From Deltaproteobacteria bacterium (lineage in GTDB: Bacteria; Myxococcota_A; UBA9042; DTJE01; S145-11), in the NCBI GenBank assembly GCA_015493765.1, contig WGCQ01000248.1, forward strand, positions 1-42,505: 42,505 bases of DNA, in the 5' to 3' direction. A program made the translations under genes and the position numbers. Positions 33,054-42,232 of this stretch are shown here, in pieces. The notes under the pieces were generated by a model that made no database searches, was not told where the DNA came from, and was given only the letters and a program-made list of their open reading frames with translations. Every line of letters begins with the position of its first letter. Positions within the stretch are counted from its first letter, which is position 1.

Positions 33054-34520
33054 ATGATGGATATACAAAAGATTCACGCGGCCGTAACGGCTGTTTCACA
33101 AGACCTTGGTGAGCGGGATATTGCGGTAAGGCTGACCATACTGGCCATCCTGTCAGGTGAACACATCCTTCTGCTGGGGCCACCTGGTACGGCAAAATCC
33201 ATGCTGGCCCGGCGGGTCTGCAACCTGTTCAAGGGATTCAACTATTTTGAATATCTCCTGACCCGCTTTACCGTGCCGGAGGAACTGTTCGGGCCTCTGT
33301 CCTTGACCGCACTCCAGCAGGACCGGTTTCACCGCAAGACTCAGGGTTACCTGCCCGCTGCGGACGTGGCCTTCCTGGACGAGATATTCAAGGCGAACAG
33401 TTCGATCCTGAACACCCTGCTGACGCTGATCAACGAGAGGATCTTTCACAACGGCATGGAACGGGTAAATGTCAGCCTGAGGACCGTGGTGGGGGCGTCC
33501 AACGAGGTCCCGGCCGAGGGCGAGGGCCTGGATGCCCTGTACGACCGCTTCCTGTTAAGGTACGTGGTGGAGCCCATAAATTCGGACCAGGCCTTTTTGG
33601 ACAAAATCCTGAGGGACCAGGATGCGGGCCAGGGGCCTGTGTTGGACCCGGATATACTGTGGGAGGTGGATGAGGCGATTCCCGGGATCATCCTGAAGCC
33701 CGAGGTCGAGGAGGGTGTGCTGAAACTGAGGTCCGTTTTGCGGACCAAGGACATTTATGTGTCTGACCGCCGGTGGAAAAAGGCAATGCGCGTGTTGCGG
33801 GTTGCGGCCCTGGCCTCGGGCAGGGAGGCGGTGGACCGTTTCGATGCCTTGTTGCTGGCACACATGTTGTGGTCCAGGCCCGAACACAGGGCAGAGGTGG
33901 ATGCAGTGGTGCGCAGCGTGTTTCTGGGTACCCAGGAGGAAGACCCAAGGCCCCAGCAGGTGGCCGCACTGTCAGCCAGGCTGAAGGACCTGAAGGACGA
34001 AATATCCGGTGCCACTGCGGGCCGCAGGGCCACCTGTCCCAACGACAGGGTGTGCCAAAATTTCCAGGAAGACCGCGACCTGCTGGGGGGGTGTGCACGA
34101 TTCGTCCCCAATAACCAGGGCGGATGCATGAATTTCCTGGCCGACAACGCCCAGGAGCGTCCCTGGTTTGCCCCGGCCCGATCCCAGGCCATGTACACCT
34201 TTGGCCGTACCAACGACAACGCCAAACAGGAAATCAAACGCTGGGTGTGCACCACCGAGCCTTGCAAACGCCTGCAGGAGGTGGTCCTGGAAATACAACA
34301 ACTAACAGCCGGCCTGAGAGATGACCTGGAGACCTTGAATCATGCGCTAATGGAAGACAAGGATGCGGGTACGCATTTCTTTACCATGGATACCGGGCTT
34401 GACGGGGCATCGACCCAGGTGCGTCAACATTCATTGAGCACGGCCCTGGCCGGGGCGGAGGCACTTCAGGCAAAGGCGGTCCGCATCTATCAGCAATTGT
34501 TCGGAGAGCCCTTGCCATGA
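33054..34520 (+). CDS. MoxR-family AAA+ ATPase (RavA-like) with a Cys-rich insert
   Basis: About 488 aa. AAA+ module: Walker A GPPGTAKS (42-49), Walker B FLDEIFKA, sensor GASNEVP, arginine region LYDRFLLRY. MoxR/RavA proteins are chaperone-like ATPases that act with a VWA partner, encoded next with a 4-base overlap. A C-terminal region carries Cys328 and Cys334 (CPNDRVC), Cys347, Cys358, Cys399 and Cys404 (CTTEPC), spacing that looks like a metal site, which plain RavA does not have as far as I know. Two ATGs in a row (33054, 33057); GGGAG favours the second. The -35/-10 pair overlaps the longer ORF, so the upstream start is excluded. Confidence 0.88.
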   Translation: MMDIQKIHAAVTAVSQDLGERDIAVRLTILAILSGEHILLLGPPGTAKSMLARRVCNLFKGFNYFEYLLTRFTVPEELFGPLSLTALQQDRFHRKTQGYLPAADVAFLDEIFKANSSILNTLLTLINERIFHNGMERVNVSLRTVVGASNEVPAEGEGLDALYDRFLLRYVVEPINSDQAFLDKILRDQDAGQGPVLDPDILWEVDEAIPGIILKPEVEEGVLKLRSVLRTKDIYVSDRRWKKAMRVLRVAALASGREAVDRFDALLLAHMLWSRPEHRAEVDAVVRSVFLGTQEEDPRPQQVAALSARLKDLKDEISGATAGRRATCPNDRVCQNFQEDRDLLGGCARFVPNNQGGCMNFLADNAQERPWFAPARSQAMYTFGRTNDNAKQEIKRWVCTTEPCKRLQEVVLEIQQLTAGLRDDLETLNHALMEDKDAGTHFFTMDTGLDGASTQVRQHSLSTALAGAEALQAKAVRIYQQLFGEPLP

Positions 34521-35884
34521 TCGTCCCTGTGACCACTGCCAGCAGGGCTGCATTCAAGGATGTACTTGCACGGCTGCCCTTCCTGGAGTTGGAACTACAG
34601 GGTACACCGTGGCTTGACAGGACAAGGGCCATGGAATTGGCGGGCGACTGTTTTGCCTGGTTTTACAGCGACCGGCAGCAGGTGGAACTCGGCGACCACG
34701 TGCCACTGGCCGGGGCAGCCGCAGCGGCATTACTGGCCCAGCCCGCGCTGTTGTCCGCAAGGGCCTTGACCAGGGGCGACAAGATGGTTTCAACCGCAGC
34801 ACTGAGGGAATTGTGGGCGGCATTAAACCGGCTGTTTCCACTGTTGGGTACAATGCAGGGCAGTGATGGTGAAAGTAGCGGCACCGGTTCGGGTGATGCA
34901 TTCGGCGGCGAATCCGAGGATGCGGTGGGCCAGGCTGGTGCGGAGGTTGCACAGAAGGTCATGGATACATCGGAGACGTTGAAGGATGCCGCCATGGTGA
35001 TCCCTGCCACCGGGTGGGACCTCAGCAAGGGGAAAATGGTTCGCATCCGGTTGGAAGATATACGGAACGTGGCAGAACTGGTACAGCAAAAGGCCTGGTT
35101 GAAGGCGTTGATCGCGGTGTTGGGCCGGATTGAGGAACTGGGTGCCGTATGGAATCCCCTGCCTGCGACCATGTCCAAGGGTGAGATCCACAGTGTTGGA
35201 CGCGGAGGGGATGTGGAAAACATGCTACCATCGGAGGCCATGCTGTTGCTGGGCCCTGCAACCAGGACCCTGTTTTTTGCCCGGCTTTACGAACGTTCAC
35301 TGCTGGCATACACAATGAAGGCAACGGCCAGGGAGGGCGGGGACAACCCGGGTGGTCCCATGATTGCACTGGTCGATACCAGCGGGTCCATGAAGGGACA
35401 AACCGAGATCGTGGCAAAGGGATTCGTTCTGGCTGCGGCCAGGTTGGCAAGGCTGCAAAATCGCAGGTTTTTGCTGGGGATATTCGGTTCCAAGGACGAG
35501 TACAAGGAATTCGAACTGGTGGGTAAAAATACGAATCCCGGGGAATTTCTGCGATTTCTGGCGTGGTCGTTTCATGGGGGGACAGACATCAATGGTCCGA
35601 TTAACCGGGTATGTGCGAAGATCGTGCAGGAGGGGTGGGAGGCGGCCGATTGCCTGGTAATCACGGACGGCATGGCCCTGCCTTCGGCCCATACAAAGGC
35701 CGTGGTGGATGCGGTACGCAAGCAGTTCAACACGTTTTTCATGGGGGTCATTGTTGGCAAGGCCAGGGCAAGAGGCCTGGACGGGTTGCTGGATTTCAGC
35801 GTGTTCACGGATGGCGATGACATAGAGGGGCTTGGTGAGGCTGTCAGGGCACTAAAAAAAAGGTTCCGGTCACAGGCCCTGTGA
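34517..35884 (+). CDS. VWA-domain protein (ViaA-like), partner of the MoxR ATPase
   Basis: 455 aa. N-terminal helical half; a Gly/Ser/Glu-rich linker (GSDGESSGTGSGDAFGG) about residue 115-130; C-terminal VWA domain with an intact MIDAS: DTSGSMKG, GGTDI and ITDG. The ATGA overlap with the ATPase gene and the order MoxR-VWA match ravA-viaA, where the pair acts on membrane and respiratory targets. The stop lies two bases from the stop of the convergent glycosyltransferase-methyltransferase gene. Confidence 0.87.
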   Translation: MIVPVTTASRAAFKDVLARLPFLELELQGTPWLDRTRAMELAGDCFAWFYSDRQQVELGDHVPLAGAAAAALLAQPALLSARALTRGDKMVSTAALRELWAALNRLFPLLGTMQGSDGESSGTGSGDAFGGESEDAVGQAGAEVAQKVMDTSETLKDAAMVIPATGWDLSKGKMVRIRLEDIRNVAELVQQKAWLKALIAVLGRIEELGAVWNPLPATMSKGEIHSVGRGGDVENMLPSEAMLLLGPATRTLFFARLYERSLLAYTMKATAREGGDNPGGPMIALVDTSGSMKGQTEIVAKGFVLAAARLARLQNRRFLLGIFGSKDEYKEFELVGKNTNPGEFLRFLAWSFHGGTDINGPINRVCAKIVQEGWEAADCLVITDGMALPSAHTKAVVDAVRKQFNTFFMGVIVGKARARGLDGLLDFSVFTDGDDIEGLGEAVRALKKRFRSQAL

Positions 35885-35886
35885 TT

Positions 35887-37344
35887 CTATACGGCCCTGG
35901 CCACAACCAGGAATGACACCCCGGCAAAACGTCCAAGCATGCGTTCTATGGCGATTATAGCAGGTGACAACCATTGATATATATGCAACTGGCCTGTCGG
36001 CAGTTTGCCTCTGCCCAGTACGCGACCATTCAAAAACCAACCCGGAAGGCCCATGAAATTGAACGGCCTGAACAGTTCGATTTGAAACCCGGTATCCTTG
36101 AACAGGGCCTCCAACTGGTCCCTTTCGTAGCGCCTGTAATGCCCGAGGTTTTTATCCAGGTCCGAGTATAAGGCCTGGTGGGCAGGCACCAGCAGGATCA
36201 GACGCCCCTGTCCTTTTTTCAGCAATCTATGCATGTTTTTCATGCCCCGGACATCATCCCGGACATGCTCCAGGACGTTCAGACATACGGCACTATCGAA
36301 CCGGCGGTTTTGAAGGGACTTCGGTATGTCACCACCAAGGTCGAAATACTCTGCGGAAAAACCATACACCTCACCGAATCGCGTGGACAGATATGCAAGT
36401 GCATCCCTGTCGATATCCGTGGCCGTGACCTCCGTAACACCTGTAAGGTACTTCGTGATGTTACCCGTGCCCGCACCTGTCTCCAGGGTTTGTTCCCCCA
36501 GATACGGCCTGAAGGTCTCGAACATGTACCTGTTGAAGGATTCCAGTTCTGACATCTTGGCCAGGGTTTCCATGACCACATCGTGATTCAGGATGTTGTT
36601 ATCGAAAAGATTATATTTCACAATATAATACAGTGCATGCAGCCCATCTTTTACCCCGATTTTTTTGCCCTCTGCGTAACCTCTGCCATGGTATGAGATG
36701 GGGACCTCATAGATCCGGTAACCCAGTCGCGCAACCTTGGCCGTGATCTCGGGTTCCAGCCCGAAACCGCTGCTGGTTATGGTAATACCCTTTATTACCT
36801 CGCTGCGAAACGCCTTGTAACAGGTCTCCATATCCGTAAGATTGAGGTCGCTGAAGGCATTGGATAGCGTGGTCAGCACCTTGTTACCCAGCGAATGCCA
36901 GAACATCAGGACCTTGCGTTCTTCGCCCGTGAACCTGCTGCCATATACCACGTCGGCCTTGCCTTCAACGATGGGACGAAACAATTTTGGGTAATCCTGT
37001 GGGTCGTACTCAAGGTCGGCGTCCTGAAACAGGATGATATCACCCGTTGCCTCGGCTACACCCCGTTTGATTGCCGATGCCTTGCCCTCGTTTTGTTCCT
37101 TGTAAACAGGCCTGAACAGCAGTCCATCCAGGTCCTTTTTGCTAATACCGTAGGTACGCAGCGTGCTCACAGGTGCCCTGCTGACTTCGGCCAGCATTTG
37201 CCTGGAACCGTCCGTGGAACCGTCATCCACGGCCAGGACCTCCTTTTCCAACCCCAACGCAGGCGCCTTGAATACCTTGGCCAGCAGGGCCAAAAGGGTA
37301 CGACGTTCATTATACACGGGAATAATTATGCTAACTCTTTTCAT
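35887..37344 (-). CDS. GT2 glycosyltransferase-methyltransferase fusion
   Basis: 485 aa in two domains. Residues 1-245: GT-A family 2 transferase ([28 protein letters not shown] with the DxD). Residues 280-470: class I methyltransferase ([17 protein letters not shown]-binding, [19 protein letters not shown]). The GT2 part resembles polyprenyl-phosphate mannosyl/glucosyl synthases (DPM1-like). A single chain for sugar transfer and methylation suggests a methylated glycolipid. No membrane helices are obvious apart from a short hydrophobic stretch near the C-terminus. Last gene of the minus operon, 6 bases after the diguanylate cyclase stop. Confidence 0.87.
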   Translation of the reverse strand: MKRVSIIIPVYNERRTLLALLAKVFKAPALGLEKEVLAVDDGSTDGSRQMLAEVSRAPVSTLRTYGISKKDLDGLLFRPVYKEQNEGKASAIKRGVAEATGDIILFQDADLEYDPQDYPKLFRPIVEGKADVVYGSRFTGEERKVLMFWHSLGNKVLTTLSNAFSDLNLTDMETCYKAFRSEVIKGITITSSGFGLEPEITAKVARLGYRIYEVPISYHGRGYAEGKKIGVKDGLHALYYIVKYNLFDNNILNHDVVMETLAKMSELESFNRYMFETFRPYLGEQTLETGAGTGNITKYLTGVTEVTATDIDRDALAYLSTRFGEVYGFSAEYFDLGGDIPKSLQNRRFDSAVCLNVLEHVRDDVRGMKNMHRLLKKGQGRLILLVPAHQALYSDLDKNLGHYRRYERDQLEALFKDTGFQIELFRPFNFMGLPGWFLNGRVLGRGKLPTGQLHIYQWLSPAIIAIERMLGRFAGVSFLVVARAV

Positions 37345-37350
37345 GTCAGC

Positions 37351-38391
37351 CTAATCCTTTGGGGTTTCTTTTTTACTGACAGACACCCTGTTTCGTCCCA
37401 TTTTTTTCGCCTGGTACATCGCGGCATCCGCCCGGTTATCCAGTTCCTCGGAGGTCTCTTTCCCGTCCCAGGTGGCCACACCTATGGACACGGTTTGCCG
37501 AATTTCCTGGCCATCCGGCAGTTTTATGGTCATCGCGCCAATGGACTCGCGCAGCCTCTCGGCAACAGCCAACGCCTCGTCCTGGTCCGCATGCGGCATG
37601 ATCAGGATAAATTCCTCGCCGCCACGCCTGACCAGTATGTCCTCGCGCCTGACCGAACCGCGCACCATGTCCGCAATCGTCCGCAGCACCACGTCCCCGG
37701 CCGAATGTCCGTACGTATCATTCACACGCTTGAAATGGTCCAGGTCCAAAAACAGCAGGCTCAGGGAAAAGTGATGGCGCCTGGCCTTTTCCATTTCCTC
37801 GTGCATTCTGGGATAGAGGTAGCCCTTGTTATAGGCCTTGGTATTAGGGTCCGTCACCGCCATATGTTTCAGCCGCGCCTTGTCAATGGGTGAAACCGCG
37901 CAGTTTGCCAACAATTGCAACAGCAGTTCATCCTCCTGGTCGAATGCCCCTTTCTTTGTGGACGTAACGCCCAGGACGCCTATTACCTTGCCATTGGAAA
38001 ACAAGGGGGCTGCCATTATCGATGAAATCCTGAACCCCTGTTTTTTTGCCGTGACGAACCGATCGTCCCGTGACGTATCAGGGATATTCACGAGCCTGCC
38101 CATCTCGGCCACCCAGCCCACAACACCTTCACCACGCTGGAAGTGCATGGGCGTGGCCTTATTGCCACGACCTGACCTGGCCCCTGACAACAACTCGTGG
38201 CCGGATTCGTCCAGGACCCTGATCGAGGAATGTTCGCAGGGCAGCAGTTCCAGGGCCGTATCCGTCACCACCTGCAATGCACCGTCCAGTGCCAGGTCCT
38301 CCAGCAGGTACCTTGTCATGGTCCTCAGGGCCTTAAACGCCCGTGCATACCTGGCGAGTTCCTCATTCATGGTATTATTATCCGTGTCCAT
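37351..38391 (-). CDS. GAF-GGDEF diguanylate cyclase
   Basis: 346 aa. Residues 25-180 form a GAF-like sensor (SSIRVLDESGHELL, GEGVVGWVAEMGRLVNIPD). The GGDEF domain has GGEEF as catalytic loop and an RxxD inhibitory site five residues before it (RRED ILVRR GGEEF), so product inhibition by c-di-GMP is expected. It makes c-di-GMP from GTP. Cytoplasmic. It follows the OmpA-like gene with an 11-base gap. Confidence 0.93.
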   Translation of the reverse strand: MDTDNNTMNEELARYARAFKALRTMTRYLLEDLALDGALQVVTDTALELLPCEHSSIRVLDESGHELLSGARSGRGNKATPMHFQRGEGVVGWVAEMGRLVNIPDTSRDDRFVTAKKQGFRISSIMAAPLFSNGKVIGVLGVTSTKKGAFDQEDELLLQLLANCAVSPIDKARLKHMAVTDPNTKAYNKGYLYPRMHEEMEKARRHHFSLSLLFLDLDHFKRVNDTYGHSAGDVVLRTIADMVRGSVRREDILVRRGGEEFILIMPHADQDEALAVAERLRESIGAMTIKLPDGQEIRQTVSIGVATWDGKETSEELDNRADAAMYQAKKMGRNRVSVSKKETPKD

Positions 38392-38402
38392 GATACCCGG
38401 TT

Positions 38403-39161
38403 TTATGGATTATCAGGGTTGTCCGTGCCGAAATGTTCCACCTGCATCAATTCCTCGATATTAGGAACCAGGATGATGTCGATCCTGCGGTTTGCAGCCC
38501 GGCCTTCCGGAGTGTCGTTGGATTCAATCGGTGCATACTGGCCGTAACCGGCTGCACTGATTCGATCCGGTGGCATACCCTCGCCGATCATGAAAAACAC
38601 CACGTTTATGGCCCTGTCCAGTGACAAGCGCCAGTTGAAATCCGGCGAGCCCGTGTTGTCCGTGTGGCCTGCCACCTGGAAATTCCGGTTCTTCATCGCA
38701 GCCAGGATAGGCGTCAATTCCGTGAGCGCCAGTTTGCCCTCGGTGGTCAGTTTGCTTTTGCCCACGTCGAACAGGATTTTTTCGCCCATTTCGATCACCA
38801 GCATGCCCCTGAACGTCCGGATCTTCAGTTTCCCGGCATCCATCAATTTTTTCAGACTGGCCTTCATGGCGTCTATGGCTGCCTGGCGTTTCCTGGCCAT
38901 CTCCTGCAACTCCTGGACCTTGGCCAGGCTTTGCTGCAAACTCGATGACAGTTTCCCCTTTTCGCTGAGCACATCCTGTAACTGCTTGCTCAGGTCCTTG
39001 TTCTGTTGTTCCAGTGTCTGTCGTTTTTGAACCACCTCCGCCTTGGACGTCTCACAAGCCTCCACCTGGTGTTTCAGGTTCTGCATATCCTTTTGGTACA
39101 GGTCCTTGTCGATCCCGCAGGCAACCACGGGTAACAAAAATAACAATATCCAGCGTTTCAT
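38403..39161 (-). CDS. OmpA-domain lipoprotein with coiled coil (Pal-like)
   Basis: 252 aa. Signal with lipobox LPVVAC (Cys15), then a coiled coil to about residue 100 (heptads in QTLEQQNKDLSKQLQDVL), then an OmpA C-terminal domain: LFDVGKSKLT, GHTDNTGS, NWRLSLDRA, NRRIDI. It is outer-membrane anchored and binds peptidoglycan through the OmpA domain. ATG with GGAGG. The coiled-coil length exceeds that of ordinary Pal. Confidence 0.9.
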   Translation of the reverse strand: MKRWILLFLLPVVACGIDKDLYQKDMQNLKHQVEACETSKAEVVQKRQTLEQQNKDLSKQLQDVLSEKGKLSSSLQQSLAKVQELQEMARKRQAAIDAMKASLKKLMDAGKLKIRTFRGMLVIEMGEKILFDVGKSKLTTEGKLALTELTPILAAMKNRNFQVAGHTDNTGSPDFNWRLSLDRAINVVFFMIGEGMPPDRISAAGYGQYAPIESNDTPEGRAANRRIDIILVPNIEELMQVEHFGTDNPDNP

Positions 39162-39174
39162 TTGAGCCTCCTCC

Positions 39175-40836
39175 TCACTCCTTGAAAATCAAAGAATACA
39201 GCAGAAGTATAAAGAATCCTGCGGAAAACGCAAACCCACCGACGGTCCAGACATCGTAACCCAGGACTTGCACCCCGTACAATGCCAGTCCGCCGGAGCC
39301 GATGCTCATGAGCCCATAAAGCATGCGCCTGGAATGCAGTGCCTGCGAATGCATCATGGCCTCCAGCGACCCGGACTGGCAGTTCAACTGGATCTCGCCA
39401 CGCCTGAGTTTACGCAGCAATCGCCTGATATCGTACGGCCCGTCCCTGACAAGCCTCAACAGGTTGTTCACCGCCTTGTACGCCTGGGCAGCCTGACGCG
39501 TGGGGTCCGTGAGTCGCTCCGTGTATAGTTTTGTCAGGTAAGGTTTCATGTAGTCGATGGGGTTGAAATCCGGAAAGATCTTGCGACCTATGCCCTCCAG
39601 CGTGGCAACCGCCTTTCCAACCATCATCAAGTCAGCAGGCAGGGACACGTTGTGACGGCCCATCACCTCGTAAATCCGGCCCATGAACTGTCCGGTGTCA
39701 ATCGTACCTATGCTGGCGTTTTTGTATCGCACCAGCAGCCTGCCTATGTCGGTGCGCATGCGTCTAAGGTCAACACCATCCGGCACCAGGTCCAGTTCCA
39801 GCAGCAGGTTCACCATCGCGTCCGTATCGCCCGTGATGATCGACACCATAAAGGCGGCCATGTCATCGATCCTGGCGTCGTCAATCACGCCCATCATGCC
39901 AAAATCGATCAACGCAATGCTGCCGTCATCCTCCACAAAGAAATTTCCGGGGTGCGGGTCCGCATGAAAAAAGCCGAATTCAAATATTGAGCGCATCGTG
40001 ACCCTGAGCCCTGTGTCCAGCACCGCCTTCAGGTCGATTCCCTTTTGTTTCAAGGTAACAACATCGGTCACCTTGGTGCCTTTGACCTCTTCCATGACCA
40101 GCAGCCGACGTGAGCACAAATCCGGAAACGGCCTTGGTATGTGCAGTTGTTCCTCGTCCTTGAAGTTCTCTCGAAACCGTTGGAGGTTTTCCATTTCCCC
40201 GATGAAATCCATTTCCTCGGACAGACTATCCGTGAATTCCTGGATCAATTCCTTGGGTTTGTACCGGCGTACCTCCGGCACCTTTTCCTCGAGCCCTTGC
40301 GCGATAATCGACAACAGCCGCATGTCCGCGGTTACAATGGATTGGGCATCAGGCCTTTGCACCTTCAGCACCACGTCCTGGCCATCCAGCAACACGGCAC
40401 GGTGTACCTGGGCGATCGATGCCGCTGCAATCGGCTGTTCGTCAACCGATTTAAAGACCTCGGGTATGGGACGTCCCAGTTCCGACTCTATGACGACCTT
40501 GATGTGATCGAACGGGACAGGTGGGACCTTGTCCTGTAGTTTTTCCAGTTCCTGAATCAGGCTCATGGGCAGTATATCGGGACGACTGGCCATTACCTGG
40601 CCCAGTTTGATAAACGTGGGGCCCAGTTCCTCCAGCACGACCCTGACCCGACGTTCCATGGGCAGGTGCGACTGCTCGTCCGCCTTGTTTTTTGCCATCC
40701 AGCCCAGCCCCCTGATGCCGGACATACGGTAGGCAACATCCTGAAAACCATGCCTTCCCAGTACACCAAGGATCTGGCGCAGCCGGCGCAATTCCTTGAA
40801 ACGCAAAGGGACCTTAAGCCACCACAAAGCACCCAT
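39175..40836 (-). CDS. UbiB/ABC1-family atypical kinase-like protein
   Basis: 553 aa. Conserved segments: LGPTFIKLGQ (UbiB KxGQ region), AAASIAQVH (the Ala-rich loop), VVLKVQRP (Lys), HADPHPGN and IDFGMMG (the metal Asp). Two hydrophobic C-terminal helices (YGLMSIGSGGLALYG, VGGFAFSAGFFILLLYSLIF) anchor it to the membrane. UbiB proteins support ubiquinone or isoprenoid lipid synthesis; no quinone genes are adjacent. ATG at 40836 with AAGGGGTG; the ORF extension upstream runs through the promoter and is rejected. Confidence 0.92.
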   Translation of the reverse strand: MGALWWLKVPLRFKELRRLRQILGVLGRHGFQDVAYRMSGIRGLGWMAKNKADEQSHLPMERRVRVVLEELGPTFIKLGQVMASRPDILPMSLIQELEKLQDKVPPVPFDHIKVVIESELGRPIPEVFKSVDEQPIAAASIAQVHRAVLLDGQDVVLKVQRPDAQSIVTADMRLLSIIAQGLEEKVPEVRRYKPKELIQEFTDSLSEEMDFIGEMENLQRFRENFKDEEQLHIPRPFPDLCSRRLLVMEEVKGTKVTDVVTLKQKGIDLKAVLDTGLRVTMRSIFEFGFFHADPHPGNFFVEDDGSIALIDFGMMGVIDDARIDDMAAFMVSIITGDTDAMVNLLLELDLVPDGVDLRRMRTDIGRLLVRYKNASIGTIDTGQFMGRIYEVMGRHNVSLPADLMMVGKAVATLEGIGRKIFPDFNPIDYMKPYLTKLYTERLTDPTRQAAQAYKAVNNLLRLVRDGPYDIRRLLRKLRRGEIQLNCQSGSLEAMMHSQALHSRRMLYGLMSIGSGGLALYGVQVLGYDVWTVGGFAFSAGFFILLLYSLIFKE

Positions 40837-40859
40837 AGAGCACCCCTTATCTGTGTATA

Positions 40860-40888
40860 AGTGTACAACAAACTGGTCACACGGACAA
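40860..40888 (-). promoter_or_regulatory. Predicted promoter of the UbiB-like operon
   Basis: Minus strand TTGTCC (40888-40883), 17 bases, TACACT (40865-40860). The leader is about 20 bases. Confidence 0.5.
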
Positions 40889-40894
40889 AAAAAC

Positions 40895-40915
40895 CCCGAA
40901 TTACCTGTCAAAATT
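40895..40915 (-). promoter_or_regulatory. Directional CAGGTAATT element (UbiB copy)
   Basis: Minus strand AATTTTGACAGGTAATT then CGGG, ending 6 bases before the -35 box. Contains the exact 9-mer CAGGTAATT. Confidence 0.6.
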
Positions 40916-40930
40916 GACCGATAATTTGGG
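40911..40930 (+). promoter_or_regulatory. Second, inverted copy facing the LuxC-like gene
   Basis: AAATTGACCGATAATTTGGG on the plus strand, reading toward the acyl-CoA reductase gene and back to back with the UbiB copy. It differs in the core (ACCGATAATT for ACAGGTAATT). I find no convincing -10 box downstream. Confidence 0.35.
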
Positions 40931-40954
40931 TCAGACCAGTTCGTTTTTCCGGGC

Positions 40955-42232
40955 ATGCATGCTATGATTCGCCCGGTGGAAGGAACAGTTGCACACAAAT
41001 CCCTGATGCCGCCTGGCTGCAACAGGCATATGTCCCCGGCACAGGTCCTGGATTACCTGTCCGTGACGGCAAAACGCGCCCTGCTGGCCATGGGGCACGA
41101 GATACTGGCCGGCAAACTCATGGATGCATTGGATGCGGCCCGCAGCAGAATGGATACCGGCATTACTGTACTGGCAGAGGATGCGGGCATGTCACCTGCG
41201 ACCTTACAGGCAGGTATAAATGCCGCGTTCGACAGGCTGAATACGCAGGTACTGCTGGATATTATCAGGATGCCGGACAAGGCGTTTCATACATGGGCCT
41301 CGCCGGGTACCATGCTTGCCATAACCGGGGGCAGGCTGCCAGACCCGGCCCTGACCGTGCTTGTCACGGCATTGATGTTGCGGATACCCGTGCTAATCAA
41401 ACCACCGTCTGCCCACGCGGACTTTACCCGGGTCCTGGTGTCCGCTATCCAGGAGGCCGACCCTGACATCGGCGCATGTATCGGCATGCTTGACCTGTCC
41501 GGCCGCAGCCCCGAACTGCAGGAGTACATCCGTTTGTCACAGCAGGTCATGGTATTCGGTGACGACGAGACCGTAGCACGTGTCAGGGCTGCCAGGCCCG
41601 GACGTCCTGTGATTGGATTCGGCCACAGGGAGGCGGTCGAGGTGGTGATGGGCACATGTACGGACAAGGTATTCGATGCCATTGCCCGGGACATCTGCAT
41701 GTACGACCAGGCCGGCTGTTTGAGTCCCCATGTTGTAGCACTCCATCGGGATGCCATGCCGGTTGGCACCTTTTCCAGGCGGCTTTACAAGTCCATACGG
41801 GCATGGGAACAGCGGTTACCAACGGGCAAAATCACGCTGGATGACCTGGCCGGGGGTCGGATATTCATCCAGGACCTGAAAAAAAGGGGCGGGCACCTGG
41901 TTGAGCGGGACAATATATTTCCAAACGTCGCCTTTGACATTTCCAGGCCATTTCATTCCGGGCCAGGCAACCGTTTCGTCCAGGTTCTGACGTTTTCCGA
42001 TCCCGATGACCTGTACAGCCTGCTCGCACCCTTGCACGGACATATCCAGGCCTTTGCCGTACATCCTGACCCTGGTGACCTGGTCCCGTGGCTACGCCAA
42101 CACCCGGTGTGTGCCGGTGCCTGGCTTACGCGGCCAGGAACACTGCAATCACCGCCATTGACGTGGCCCGAGGACGGCAGTTTCATGGGACTCGAACTGG
42201 CCATTCCCCTGATGGTGGGGGATGGGGATTGA
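40955..42232 (+). CDS. LuxC-like acyl-CoA reductase
   Basis: 425 aa, aldehyde-dehydrogenase-like fold. Catalytic Cys in MYDQAGCLSPHVV, with the preceding LIKPPSAH and VIGFGHREAV segments as in LuxC-type fatty acyl reductases. LuxC reduces acyl groups to aldehydes. There is no luxD or luxE here. Neighbours on the right are outside the window. Start ATG at 40955; another in-frame ATG 9 bases on. No clear ribosome site. Divergent from the UbiB operon. Possible role in acyl-aldehyde or wax production; unproven. Confidence 0.75.
   Translation: MHAMIRPVEGTVAHKSLMPPGCNRHMSPAQVLDYLSVTAKRALLAMGHEILAGKLMDALDAARSRMDTGITVLAEDAGMSPATLQAGINAAFDRLNTQVLLDIIRMPDKAFHTWASPGTMLAITGGRLPDPALTVLVTALMLRIPVLIKPPSAHADFTRVLVSAIQEADPDIGACIGMLDLSGRSPELQEYIRLSQQVMVFGDDETVARVRAARPGRPVIGFGHREAVEVVMGTCTDKVFDAIARDICMYDQAGCLSPHVVALHRDAMPVGTFSRRLYKSIRAWEQRLPTGKITLDDLAGGRIFIQDLKKRGGHLVERDNIFPNVAFDISRPFHSGPGNRFVQVLTFSDPDDLYSLLAPLHGHIQAFAVHPDPGDLVPWLRQHPVCAGAWLTRPGTLQSPPLTWPEDGSFMGLELAIPLMVGDGD

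Noticed and set aside
40836-41022. 62-residue extension of the UbiB-like protein
   Set aside because: It crosses the predicted promoter and the directional element and is not family-like; the ATG at 40836 with a good ribosome site is used instead.
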